Shown: positions 1 to 7,223, counted from the first letter of the stretch. The stretch is 9,379 nt of DNA from UBA1737 sp964474685 (GCA_964474685.1 CAYYTE010000046.1:1-9379); one strand, 5' to 3'. Numbers and translations: made by a program. The notes: generated from the sequence alone by a model not told the origin.

Positions 1-19
1 AGAAATAAAACAGCTTATA

Positions 20-1354
20 TTACAGCCTCGACATCAATACTACCGTCTCAATGTGACTCGTTTCCGGAAACATATCAACAGGTTGAATAATCTCTATCGT
101 ATAGTTTTTAACTAACTCTTTCAAATCATTTACGAGGGTTTCCGGATTACAAGAAATATACAATACCTTTTTTGGTAATAGTTTGTTAATTGCTTGTAAA
201 AACTCTTGAGTAGAACCACTCCTTGGAGGATCCATTATAAGACAATCGACATGTTCTTTTCTTGCAACCATATTAATCATAAAGTTGGTTGCATCATCTG
301 AGAAGAAACGAACATTTTTTATATTATTTATTTTCGCATTCGTGATTGCATCATTAACAGCAGATTTTACAATTTCAACCCCTGTTACTTTTTTACAATA
401 ATCACTTGCCACAAGTCCAATCGTGCCAACTCCACAATAGCAATCCATAATCGAGTCTTCACTAGTTAGTTTTAATAAGTCAAGTCCCGTTTTATATAAT
501 ACTTCACACTGTGCTTGGTTAATTTGATAGAATGAGTGAGCGGAAATCCTGAATGTTTTACCTAGTAAAATATCTTCAATATAACCTTTGCCATATAATA
601 CTTCTTCCTTATCTCCAAGTACGGCGGAGGTTTGTCTCGCATTTATATTTTGTACAATCGTAGTAATTTCTTTTACTCTTGAGGTTAAGGCTTTGATAAA
701 GTTGGATTTTCCAGGAAACATCAATTGACTCGTTACTAGAACTACCATACACTGGGATGTTTTATCACTTGTTTTAATCATAACATGACGAAGAAACCCC
801 GTATGACGATCCTCATCATAAGCATAGAGATGCATTTTTTTCATTAAGTCTTTAATTACATCAATGATTTTATCACATAATTCATTCTGTAATAAGCACC
901 CAGGAGCTTCAATAACATCATGAGAATCTTCCACATAAAGACCCGCCTTTAATAGTCCTTTATTGTTGTGAAATACCATTTGGCTCTTATTACGGTAATG
1001 ATAAGGCGTTTTCGCACCGAGGGTGGTTAAAACCTTATATTCCTTATGAAATGCATTATCAAAGAGGTTCTGGACTCTATTTTGTTTCCATATGAGTTGT
1101 TCATTATAAGGTATGTGTAACATTTGACAACCCCCACATAAGTTATAAACAGGACACTTAACATCTACCCGTAAGGAAGATTTACTTAAAAGATTTGTAT
1201 TCTTGATGATAATTCCCTTTGGAATTACATCAAACGATACATCTACCACTTCCCCCTTTAAATACTTTCCAATAATAGTATCTTTTCCATTAATTTTAGC
1301 AATTCCTTTAAAATTATCATCGAGTTCATTAATTGTTAATTTCACCTTGCTCAT
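20..1354 (-). CDS. rlmD: 23S rRNA (uracil-C5)-methyltransferase, RlmD/RlmCD type
   Basis: It transfers a methyl group from S-adenosylmethionine to C5 of a uracil in 23S rRNA (U1939 in E. coli numbering; some Gram-positive enzymes of this family also modify U747). Seen in the 444-residue product: an N-terminal TRAM-like segment (about 1-60); four iron-sulfur cluster cysteines (C67, C73 and C76 in CPVYNLCGGC, and C153 in APGC); the SAM-binding motif DCYCGVGTIGL at 304-314; DPPR at 375-378; the nucleophile C402 in SCNP; and a C-terminal HIE (434-436) supplying the probable general base. The length is normal for the family. I start at the ATG at 1354, because GTGAGG (1361-1366) lies 6 nt upstream; a GTG start at 1366 would place the start inside that ribosome site. 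The gene overlaps the upstream acyltransferase by 26 bp, which suggests translational coupling. The family is certain; the exact uracil(s) modified are inferred. Confidence 0.95.
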   Translation of the reverse strand: MSKVKLTINELDDNFKGIAKINGKDTIIGKYLKGEVVDVSFDVIPKGIIIKNTNLLSKSSLRVDVKCPVYNLCGGCQMLHIPYNEQLIWKQNRVQNLFDNAFHKEYKVLTTLGAKTPYHYRNKSQMVFHNNKGLLKAGLYVEDSHDVIEAPGCLLQNELCDKIIDVIKDLMKKMHLYAYDEDRHTGFLRHVMIKTSDKTSQCMVVLVTSQLMFPGKSNFIKALTSRVKEITTIVQNINARQTSAVLGDKEEVLYGKGYIEDILLGKTFRISAHSFYQINQAQCEVLYKTGLDLLKLTSEDSIMDCYCGVGTIGLVASDYCKKVTGVEIVKSAVNDAITNAKINNIKNVRFFSDDATNFMINMVARKEHVDCLIMDPPRSGSTQEFLQAINKLLPKKVLYISCNPETLVNDLKELVKNYTIEIIQPVDMFPETSHIETVVLMSRL

Positions 1355-2576
1355 TTGCAACCTCACTATTTAATTCTCTAATTGCGTCAATTGTTTGTAC
1401 ATATTCCATAATTACATGGGGGTTTGTATCACCTGTTGGCCAAAACTCATAAGTACATTCTGTATCCGGTACATTAAAACGATGGTCACACGTATAGGAT
1501 AATTGCCATATTTTACTTAAATCAAAATCTTTTCTGAAAGCTTCTCCATCTTTTAAGCCCTCATAATAGAAACTATCTTTAGTAAGCACTACTTTCCCAC
1601 TCCCCTTAGATAATAACTTCGTATCCTCTTTATTTGGTAGTATTAATTCAAACTCATTATTTAATAAGACATTATTTTTTCTTAATTCTTCTTTAATTAA
1701 TTCTTTTTGAAAAATGTACCATTCATACTCATTTTTAAATATCAGCTTCCCACTACTATTTAATTCCATCTCCCCATATTTGTTTCTACTCACTTTATAT
1801 CCACAACTCTCACAATAACAATCATTATTTAATGTTTTGATTGTATATTTCTTATGACATATAGGGCATACATATAATATCTTTTCTAATCCTTCTGAAA
1901 GTCTTTTTCCAGGAATCACCCTTTTTGGAGTTTCCTCTCGATCATTGGTATAAATAGATTCACAAGTTCTATCATATAGTTCTTCTTCTGTTAAATTCTT
2001 TAAATCACTTGGTGTAAATAAATGTTCTGAATAAACATCGATTGCCATCTTACGAGATTTATCTGTCCATTTTGGATACGCAAAATAGTTCCCCTTAATA
2101 TTAAAAGCATAAACATCACAATTACAAAACTTTAATAATTTAACAATTGAAGGATCAATATACATCGGAACTCCATGAGGAGTAATTTGACCCGCAGGTG
2201 CAATTGGAACAATACCACCTTCCATTACCGCTCTTTTCATTTTTCGAATTGATACTGTATCAGCTTTAAATTGTTCCCTTGGTATTGCTTTAACCCATGG
2301 TAATACAGTTGCTAATGCTTTGGTATAATAAAAGTGTTTTGCCATCACATAATTTGCTCTTTCACACCCTAAACCATTGGTCATAATAAAATGATCATGA
2401 TTCGAATCATGATTATAAAGGATAATGCATCCTACTTTTTTATCACGTTTTTTAAAAGATTTTATATGATAATGTATCTTTTGAGTGAAAAAACAATACA
2501 CTCTCGTACACATTAAATAAAATTGCCAAGCAAAAAAGTTTGGTTTCAGTTCTCTTTTTTTACGTTTATTCTTCAT
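1329..2576 (-). CDS. PlsC-like lysophospholipid acyltransferase family protein with zinc ribbon
   Basis: This 415-residue protein probably moves an acyl chain onto a lysophospholipid or related glycerol acceptor at the membrane. Seen: a basic N-terminus with a hydrophobic stretch (about 14-30); the acyltransferase motif I HDSNHD at 56-61 (H-x4-D); a motif-II-like AIPREQF at 97-103; and PIAPAGQIT at 124-132 where the usual FPEGTR-type motif III falls, but with the acidic residue absent. From about 237 a CPIC...CYCESC segment (C237, C240, C255, C258) forms a zinc ribbon. The remaining roughly 150 residues I do not recognise. It is the first gene of an operon with rlmD, starting at an ATG with GAGG 8 nt upstream and a strong promoter. 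The acyltransferase fold is well supported. The substrate is unknown, and the altered motif III means activity is not proven. Confidence 0.75.
   Translation of the reverse strand: MKNKRKKRELKPNFFAWQFYLMCTRVYCFFTQKIHYHIKSFKKRDKKVGCIILYNHDSNHDHFIMTNGLGCERANYVMAKHFYYTKALATVLPWVKAIPREQFKADTVSIRKMKRAVMEGGIVPIAPAGQITPHGVPMYIDPSIVKLLKFCNCDVYAFNIKGNYFAYPKWTDKSRKMAIDVYSEHLFTPSDLKNLTEEELYDRTCESIYTNDREETPKRVIPGKRLSEGLEKILYVCPICHKKYTIKTLNNDCYCESCGYKVSRNKYGEMELNSSGKLIFKNEYEWYIFQKELIKEELRKNNVLLNNEFELILPNKEDTKLLSKGSGKVVLTKDSFYYEGLKDGEAFRKDFDLSKIWQLSYTCDHRFNVPDTECTYEFWPTGDTNPHVIMEYVQTIDAIRELNSEVANEQGEINN
1361..1366 (-). promoter_or_regulatory. Ribosome binding site that fixes the rlmD start
   Basis: GTGAGG lies 6 nt before the ATG at 1354 and inside the 3' end of the preceding acyltransferase gene. 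The alternative GTG start at 1366 is part of this site itself, so the ATG is preferred. Confidence 0.75.
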
Positions 2577-2612
2577 CTTACATCCTCATTCATTCAAGTT
2601 TTTAATGAATAT

Positions 2613-2641
2613 ATTATACCAAAAAACGCCTCTTATTGCAA
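2613..2641 (-). promoter_or_regulatory. Sigma-A promoter for the acyltransferase-rlmD operon
   Basis: On the minus strand, TTGCAA (2636-2641), a 17-nt spacer and a perfect TATAAT (2613-2618) place transcription start near 2606, about 30 nt before the acyltransferase ATG at 2576. No other minus-strand gene lies upstream, so this promoter most likely serves both genes. Confidence 0.8.
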
Positions 2642-3061
2642 CACATTGTATCTAATGCCCAAAATCAAACGAAAGATAAAAACCCGTCTGTTTTTCTTTC
2701 AAACCCCTACATAAGAGTTTTAAACTATCTTAAAATCAATATTTATAAGAAAAACACAAAAAAATCTAATGAATTAAAAAATTCCGACGTTTTTTCATTT
2801 ATTCATAATATTCTACAAATATACCCATCCAATCATTATTTTAAGAATAAATTCTTATAAACACATAAATAAAACATTAAATTAAGGATTAAAACTCTTC
2901 AATGAAGTTTTATTAGTTCGTATTCAAAACTCGTAAGTGATAAAAATATTCAATCCCTTTTTCTAAAATAATTACAATATTTTTAAACTTTATTAATTCC
3001 CTATGATCAATTATTATTAATAATTAGTGGCATATGCCACTAATTATGTTGTGAGATCAAA
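2642..3061. other. AT-rich gene-free spacer
   Basis: No convincing gene on either strand. Short open frames here lack a ribosome site and family resemblance. It holds an AT-rich hairpin at 2671-2700 (arms GAAAGATAAAAAC and GTTTTTCTTTC, loop CCGTCT, one bulged base), a weaker one at 2888-2910, and the palindrome at 3020-3047. The hairpin stems are too AT-rich to be called terminators with confidence. Confidence 0.6.
3020..3047. repeat. Perfect 28-bp palindrome upstream of the DUF4143 ATPase remnant
   Basis: The half-site ATAATTAGTGGCAT is followed without a gap by its exact reverse complement, centred on CATATG between 3033 and 3034. It ends 14 bp before the ATG of the ATPase pseudogene, so it would lie in its promoter or leader. 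It could be an operator for a dimeric regulator or a cruciform/mRNA hairpin blocking the ribosome site. With only a 4-nt minimal loop and no T-tract, it does not look like a terminator. Confidence 0.7.
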
Positions 3062-4134
3062 ATGATAAAACGAGATTTATATCTTAACAGGTTTATTTCA
3101 AGAATGAATAAAATCTCTATAAAAGTTATAACAGGCATTTAGCACTGTGGAAAGTCCCTTCTTCTTTTTAACTTATTTTCTGATTATCTTATACAAAATG
3201 GTATTAAAAAGATAAAATCTTACAATACAAGATGGACATTATTTTAAATAGAAAATTACGAGACCCCTTATTATTATATAGTGACATTATTTCAAAAATT
3301 AACAAGAACGAAATATTCTATATATTATTAGATGAAATTCAATTTGTTGAAGATTTTTCAGAACTCATGAATAGTTTAAACCAACTAAGTAATGTTGACG
3401 TCTACGTTACTGTGAGAAATCAAAGTTCTTATCTATGGATATTCTAACAGAGTTTTGTAGCAGTAGCGATGAAGTAAAAGTATATCGATTGTCCTTTAGC
3501 GAGTATTATTATGCTACGGGTATAGACAAATTTGAAGATTGGGACGAATCTCATATTTATGGTGGAATGCCTTTTCTTCTAGAAAAACAAACGTCAAAAC
3601 AAAAATCGAGATACTTAGAATATGTAATAAATAAAGTATATATTTCAGATATTTAAGAAAGAAAGAAAATAAAAAATCCTTGGGAAATGGATTCCATAGT
3701 AAACTTTTATGTTGTGCGTAGCTTCTCTTACCAATCCAAATAAAATTTCAAATACTCTAAATAGTATAAAAGGAAGAACCAAGAGCTCCATTCTATGTAA
3801 AACTTATCTTGATTATTTATGTGATGCATTTCTATTTGACCCAGCAAAACGATATGATGTTAAAGAAAATAAGTATTTTGACACCCCTTCAAAATATTAT
3901 ATTGTGGACGTGGGTTTTAGTAATGTAAGGCTCAATTTTAGACAAATTGAAGAAAATAATATTATAGCAAATGTACTTTACAATGAATTAAAAACTAGAG
4001 GTTACTCAGTTGACGTTGGAGTTGTAGAAACAAGAGAAACAATTGAAGGCACAAGGGAAAAAAAACAATTGGAAATAGACTTTATCGCATACAAAGAAAA
4101 TATAAAATATTATACTCAGTCCTCAACATTATGA
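3062..4134 (+). pseudogene. Decayed ATP-binding protein of the AAA/DUF4143 family
   Basis: Intact members of this family are cytoplasmic P-loop ATPases of about 400-450 residues with an AAA domain followed by DUF4143; their role is poorly known. The remnant reads in pieces. From the ATG at 3062, MIKRDLYLNRFISR leads to a Walker A relic in which TAG (3140-3142) replaces the residue between GI and HCGKS. A frameshift near 3225 leads to the Walker B segment FYILLDEIQF (about 3328-3357). A second near 3415 leads to SKFLSMDILTEF and YGGMPFLL. TAA at 3654-3656 interrupts the sequence after YISDI. A third frameshift near 3706 leads to SLTNPNKISNTLNSIKGRTK and the nuclease-like KKQLEIDFIAYK. A further frame change near 4120 may explain the early end; the expected C-terminal 50 or so residues are absent. 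It is certainly broken, and the family is clear from several motifs in order. Confidence 0.88.
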
Positions 4135-4156
4135 ATAGGGCATAATGACAATCGGC

Positions 4157-4237
4157 TAAATTAATTTCTTACTCGATGAAAACAGTTTAGATTTATAAAT
4201 AATCCAAAAAAACATTAGAAGCCGAGTAAGTAATTTA
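4157..4237. repeat. Interrupted inverted repeat after the ATPase remnant
   Basis: CTTACTCG at 4168-4175 is matched by CGAGTAAG at 4223-4230. The arms extend outward as TAAATTA (4157-4163) and TAATTTA (4231-4237), with four extra bases (ATTT) in the left arm. It may be a weak structure or a remnant of a small mobile element, but there is no target duplication to support the latter. Confidence 0.35.
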
Positions 4238-4342
4238 CATATCATAAACTTTTGTTTTTTCACCACCTTTATTTTACAATATTAACAATGGTAATTAAAT
4301 AATTTTGTTTTTTTCTTTATTTATTTTTAATAATATATAAGA

Positions 4343-4377
4343 AAAAGACAGCATCTAAAATTGAGAAGCTGTCTTTT
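4343..4377 (-). terminator. Rho-independent terminator of the PadR cassette (possibly bidirectional)
   Basis: Arms AAAAGACAGC (4343-4352) and GCTGTCTTTT (4368-4377) pair perfectly around a 15-nt loop that can pair a little further. On the minus strand the hairpin starts 3 nt after the stop of the last cassette gene and ends in TTTTTC. The plus-strand reading also ends in TTTT, so it could stop readthrough from the ATPase remnant as well. Confidence 0.82.
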
Positions 4378-4379
4378 CA

Positions 4380-5186
4380 TTATACGATAGCGCTTTTATT
4401 CTTAATTTCCACTCTTCTTTTTATCCTTGTTTTAATAAAATAAAATATCAAATAGAAAATATAAGTTCCTAAAAGAATACTTAAAATAAACAAAGGAGCA
4501 CTCACATACCATCCAAATCTTTCATTAATTGTTTTAAATACAATAATAGAACTCGTGTTATAAGGGCTAATAAAGAACATATTCACACCTGGCTTGTTTC
4601 TTAATAGAATATTGATTGCTTCAGCAATCACTACTACGATTCCAAATACAGGAAGGGCACGTACATAATCTTTCATTTTATTACATCCATTATTTGTAAT
4701 CCATATTAATAGGCCTATAAAGATAAGCATCATATGCCATATTAAGGAATGAAAGGTTAATGTATAGTAACTATGTAATAGGCCACTCGGTTCTAAAAAT
4801 GCGACAAATCCAGAAAAGAAATTAATAGCGAGTAGAAAATTAAAAATAGCAGATTTTACTTTTCCATTTTTAATAAAAGGTAACACAAGGCACAAATACA
4901 TCGGAACACTACATAGTTGAAAAGGAAATATCCACCATTCATAACTTCCATTACCGATCACAAAGTAGTAGAAAAATTGTTTATAGATTTCGATAATGAT
5001 TAAAAATACACCACACCAAAAAAGTATCCAAGATACTTTCTTTTGATTTAATTTTTTTAGTACAATTGCAAGAACGATACTAAGAACGAATCCAATAACA
5101 AAAAACAAAATATGAAACCACCCATAGGCCTTAGGTGTAACCATTTCCCACGCAGTCCATGTAACAAATCTTTTTATAAGTTCCAT
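4380..5186 (-). CDS. TMEM164/YwaF-family integral membrane protein
   Basis: A 268-residue polytopic membrane protein. Hydrophobic segments lie near 22-44, 52-74, 86-104, 112-132, 143-164, 176-196 and 228-254, giving about seven helices, with a basic C-terminal tail (KTRIKRR). The pattern FPFQLCSVPMYL (87-98), then HSLIWHMMLIFIGL (146-159) and a late NMFFISPY resembles the YwaF/TP0381 family, related to eukaryotic TMEM164. In that group a cysteine and a histidine in these places are implicated in acyl transfer; here C92 and H146 or H151 are the counterparts by position, an inference only. It is the last gene of the PadR cassette, 16 bp after the DUF4097 gene, with AGAAGGTG before its ATG, and a terminator follows directly. 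Bacterial function is unknown; a membrane-lipid or envelope role fits the context. Confidence 0.75.
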   Translation of the reverse strand: MELIKRFVTWTAWEMVTPKAYGWFHILFFVIGFVLSIVLAIVLKKLNQKKVSWILFWCGVFLIIIEIYKQFFYYFVIGNGSYEWWIFPFQLCSVPMYLCLVLPFIKNGKVKSAIFNFLLAINFFSGFVAFLEPSGLLHSYYTLTFHSLIWHMMLIFIGLLIWITNNGCNKMKDYVRALPVFGIVVVIAEAINILLRNKPGVNMFFISPYNTSSIIVFKTINERFGWYVSAPLFILSILLGTYIFYLIFYFIKTRIKRRVEIKNKSAIV

Positions 5187-5202
5187 TTATTTCACCTTCT
5201 CT

Positions 5203-6165
5203 TTATTTTATAGTTATTTTAATATTTCCTGTGGATGTATTGATTTCACATTTTCCTCCAGTGGTCGTTTTTGGCACATCAATACTGCCGGTATTTGAGG
5301 ATGCGATGAATAGTTTATTTGTAAGAATCGTCCCTGAAACATCTCCCGTAGATGTTTTCACCTCAATCTCCCCCGCATCACTTCCATCAAAAACTACATT
5401 TCCTGTATGGCGCTCTATAAAAATCTTAACGGTTACGATAACATTATTTAAGTATATTCCCCCTGTATTTTCATTCGATGTAAGATTCTTACACTTACTA
5501 TTTGTAATATTTGTTTTACCTGTAGTAATATCAATCGACATATCTTCAATACAATTTACATTTTTTAAAGTAACGCTTCCTGTTGTACCTGTAATATCCA
5601 GTGAGTTACAAGATACGTCTTCAAATAAAACACTTCCTGTACTCGTTTTTATTTGAATATCTGATGAAACAGATGCTTTATTCATAACACTTCCTGTACT
5701 TAATTCAATTAACATCGAATGAAATGAAAGAAAACTAGGAATTTCTACATCTCCTGTTTTTTCAAGAATCGTAAGGGAATCATATTTTGTTTGGGGAAGA
5801 TATATGGTAATCTTAGGAGTACCAAATGAGAAACCAATCCGTTCCCACAACTTTCTTTCATCCTCAAAAGTAATTGTAAGAGTATCCTTATCTACAACTA
5901 CGAAATGTTTAAATTTATCCGTTTCATAACATTCAACAAGACACGTATCATCTGTTGATGTAGCAAACAAAATATCCGATATAGTAGTATCTATTTTAAT
6001 ATTATTAAATGAAGTAGTTACTTTATGAGTATTTGTAACATACTTTGTACTACTTAGTTTTGTAAAATCCCAATTATTTAAAGACATACCAATAACAAAT
6101 AGAATAAGACCTAGAATAATTAACAAAAAGCCAGTTACGACCCATTTCTTATTTGAATGTACCAT
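5203..6165 (-). CDS. DUF4097 family membrane-anchored beta-strand repeat protein
   Basis: A 320-residue protein with one N-terminal membrane helix (about 9-28, WVVTGFLLIILGLILFVIGM) and a long outward-facing domain. From about 130 to the end it repeats a unit of roughly 20 residues containing (S/T)TG(S/D/N)(V/I), for example LSTGSV, TSTGSV, GTTGSV, ITTGKT, RHTGNV, TSTGDV and NTSTGNI. This is the hallmark of DUF4097 (putative adhesin/beta-solenoid) proteins, which commonly sit beside PadR and DUF1700 genes in Gram-positive bacteria. Its start ATG directly abuts the stop of the DUF1700 gene, with GGGAGG (6174-6179) 8 nt upstream inside that gene. There is no LPXTG or lipobox, so it should stay attached through its N-terminal helix. 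Its ligand is unknown; a scaffold or sensor role at the outer membrane face is inferred. Confidence 0.88.
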   Translation of the reverse strand: MVHSNKKWVVTGFLLIILGLILFVIGMSLNNWDFTKLSSTKYVTNTHKVTTSFNNIKIDTTISDILFATSTDDTCLVECYETDKFKHFVVVDKDTLTITFEDERKLWERIGFSFGTPKITIYLPQTKYDSLTILEKTGDVEIPSFLSFHSMLIELSTGSVMNKASVSSDIQIKTSTGSVLFEDVSCNSLDITGTTGSVTLKNVNCIEDMSIDITTGKTNITNSKCKNLTSNENTGGIYLNNVIVTVKIFIERHTGNVVFDGSDAGEIEVKTSTGDVSGTILTNKLFIASSNTGSIDVPKTTTGGKCEINTSTGNIKITIK

Positions 6166-6765
6166 TTATTCATCCTCCCTTTTTATAAAACATTTTTTGA
6201 TAAATATTGTAATTTTCTTTGTCAAATGCATTATTCCCATCGTGAAATAAATACACACAATAAAGAAAATCATTGCTAATCCCATAAAAAATAACGAAGA
6301 ACCAATACCTGTCAAACCAGGGAAAAAGAAACCCTTAATGAAAAAATCAAAACTTCCTAACATACTTGCGAACATAGCTGTAGTAAAACTTGCAAATACA
6401 CCCCAAAAACAAATGACAAGTGCTAAAAGAACAACAAAAATTGCGACTACGATTGTAAGAGCACAAATACAAAGAGTAAGCCAAATCGGAGAGCCTAAAA
6501 TTAATAGTACAATTTCAACAGTACCTAGTGTTTTTTTTGGTCTCATTCGCTTTTTCACAATTCTATGTAAGGGAATATCCGAAATAATCTGAGTTTTGAT
6601 AGCATCAATCGTTCCAATTTTTGATATGGCTTCTTCTTCACCGAGACCATCTTCCATACCATCATCAATCATCTCACTATAAAAAGTAATACTTTTTTGA
6701 ATTTCATCATTTGGTAAACCCGATAGTGCCTTTTCTTATTTGTTTATAAGTTCTTCTTTCTTCAT
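6166..6765 (-). pseudogene. DUF1700 (HAAS-type) membrane protein interrupted at codon 10
   Basis: The natural start is the ATG at 6765, with GGGAGG (6773-6778) 7 nt upstream, two bases after the PadR stop. The frame reads MKKEELINK, then TAA (6736-6738), then EKALSGLPNDEIQKSITFYSE and onward without another interruption to 6166. A TTA leucine codon changed by one base explains the stop. The downstream part has the family's MIDDGMEDGLGEEEAISKIG helix pair and then a long hydrophobic region with about three membrane helices (roughly LGTVEIVLLILGSPIW, LTLCICALTIVVAIFVVLLA and IFFIVCIYFTMG). DUF1700 proteins are typically the partner of the adjacent PadR regulator. An ORF from the ATG at 6672 (168 residues) remains, but its ribosome site is poor and it lacks the first helix. 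The protein is probably lost or shortened; the downstream ribosome sites may still permit expression of the next genes. Confidence 0.8.
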
Positions 6766-6767
6766 AC

Positions 6768-7076
6768 TTAATCCTCCCTCGTTATAAATTGATAAATAGA
6801 TAAAATCTCCACCCATTCTTTTTTAAAATTATCAATTTGCATTTTTCCTTTATCTGTAATATGATAATATTTACGTAATCTTCCCTCATGTTCCACACTT
6901 CTTACATTTAACATATCTGCTCCTTCCAATCTCTTCAAAATCGTGTATAGCGTTGATTCAGAAAGTTCAATATATGGTTTCATATCTTTAATTATCTTAT
7001 AACCATATGAATCTTCTGTTTTAATTGCCCTCAACACACAAACCTCTAAAAGGCCTCGTTTTAACTGTGCATCCAT
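6768..7076 (-). CDS. PadR family transcriptional regulator
   Basis: A 102-residue winged-helix DNA-binding protein of the short PadR type. It starts MDAQLKRGLLEVCVLRAI; the recognition helix is near 38-50 (SESTLYTILKRLE), followed by the wing EGRLRKYYHITDKG (63-76) and a short C-terminal dimerisation helix. I choose the ATG at 7076 because GTGAGG (7083-7088) lies 6 nt upstream. An extended frame to 7130 would run back across the -10 box and has no ribosome site. PadR proteins usually repress their own operon and respond to an effector or a partner; the adjacent DUF1700 gene is the typical membrane partner. Its stop is 2 nt before the next ATG, so the genes are translationally coupled. It is intact, and nearby dyads may be its operators. 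Confidence 0.92.
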   Translation of the reverse strand: MDAQLKRGLLEVCVLRAIKTEDSYGYKIIKDMKPYIELSESTLYTILKRLEGADMLNVRSVEHEGRLRKYYHITDKGKMQIDNFKKEWVEILSIYQFITRED

Positions 7077-7100
7077 ACTATACCTCACTTCACGATGTAT

Positions 7101-7130
7101 ATTATAACACGTTGTATAGGACATTGTCAA
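7101..7130 (-). promoter_or_regulatory. Promoter of the PadR cassette
   Basis: On the minus strand, consensus TTGACA (7125-7130), an 18-nt spacer ending in TGT (extended -10) and a perfect TATAAT (7101-7106). Transcription should start near 7094, leaving a leader of about 18 nt before the PadR ATG. The 1-bp longer spacer is offset by the TGn element. Confidence 0.85.
7103..7124. promoter_or_regulatory. Candidate PadR operator overlapping the promoter
   Basis: Two overlapping dyads lie in the spacer and -10 box. TATAACACGTTGTATA (7103-7118) is symmetric except for the two bases on each side of its ACGT centre. In the minus-strand sense, ATGT-N8-ACGT (7124 to 7109) differs by one base from the ATGT-N8-ACAT pattern known for PadR sites. 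Binding here would block RNA polymerase. This is inferred from position and symmetry. Confidence 0.45.
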
Positions 7131-7142
7131 CTATATAAATCA

Positions 7143-7156
7143 AAAATACGTATTTT
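7143..7156. repeat. Perfect 14-bp palindrome AAAATACGTATTTT upstream of the PadR -35
   Basis: A perfect ACGT-centred palindrome 12 bp upstream of the -35 box. Its centre is 39 bp from the centre of the ACGT dyad in the promoter, so the two could act as paired sites. It is short and AT-rich, and could be chance. Confidence 0.4.
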
Positions 7157-7197
7157 ACTGTTTTTTTATTTCAAAGTAACAAGTATCTACCAAATAA

Positions 7198-7223
7198 AAA
7201 TAAAGGGAATTATCCCTTTATTT
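7198..7223 (-). terminator. Hairpin after the pRiA4b-like pseudogene
   Basis: AAATAAAGGGA (7198-7208) pairs perfectly over 11 bp with TCCCTTTATTT (7213-7223) around the loop ATTA. On the minus strand the stem ends in T-rich sequence (TTTTTATTTGG). It lies 87 nt after the last stop of the DUF6933/pRiA4b unit and 68 nt upstream of the PadR -35, so it likely insulates the PadR cassette from that unit. Confidence 0.65.

Noticed and set aside
1355..1366. GTG start for rlmD at 1366, adding four residues
   Set aside because: This GTG is part of the GTGAGG ribosome site for the ATG at 1354.
2671..2700. Hairpin considered as a terminator
   Set aside because: The stem is nearly all A-T with one bulge, no gene ends nearby on either strand, and stability is doubtful.
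2523..2860. Two short plus-strand open frames (63 and 74 residues)
   Set aside because: One is antisense to the acyltransferase start and the other begins on its -35 box; both have AT-driven composition and no recognisable domain.
2905..3025. Minus-strand frame reading about 36 residues (ELIKFKNIVIILEKG...)
   Set aside because: No standard ATG/GTG/TTG start with a ribosome site, too short, and no family recognised; likely chance.
5231..5656. 141-residue open frame on the plus strand inside the DUF4097 gene
   Set aside because: It is the mirror of the TG-rich repeat of the minus-strand gene (its protein repeats LPV/FPV at the same spacing), with no ribosome site or family resemblance.
6338..6592. 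84-residue plus-strand open frame in the DUF1700 gene
   Set aside because: Antisense shadow of membrane-helix codons; low-complexity and no ribosome site.
7077..7130. N-terminal extension of PadR by 18 residues
   Set aside because: It would run through the -10 and -35 boxes and lacks a ribosome site; the ATG at 7076 has a good one and matches the normal family start.
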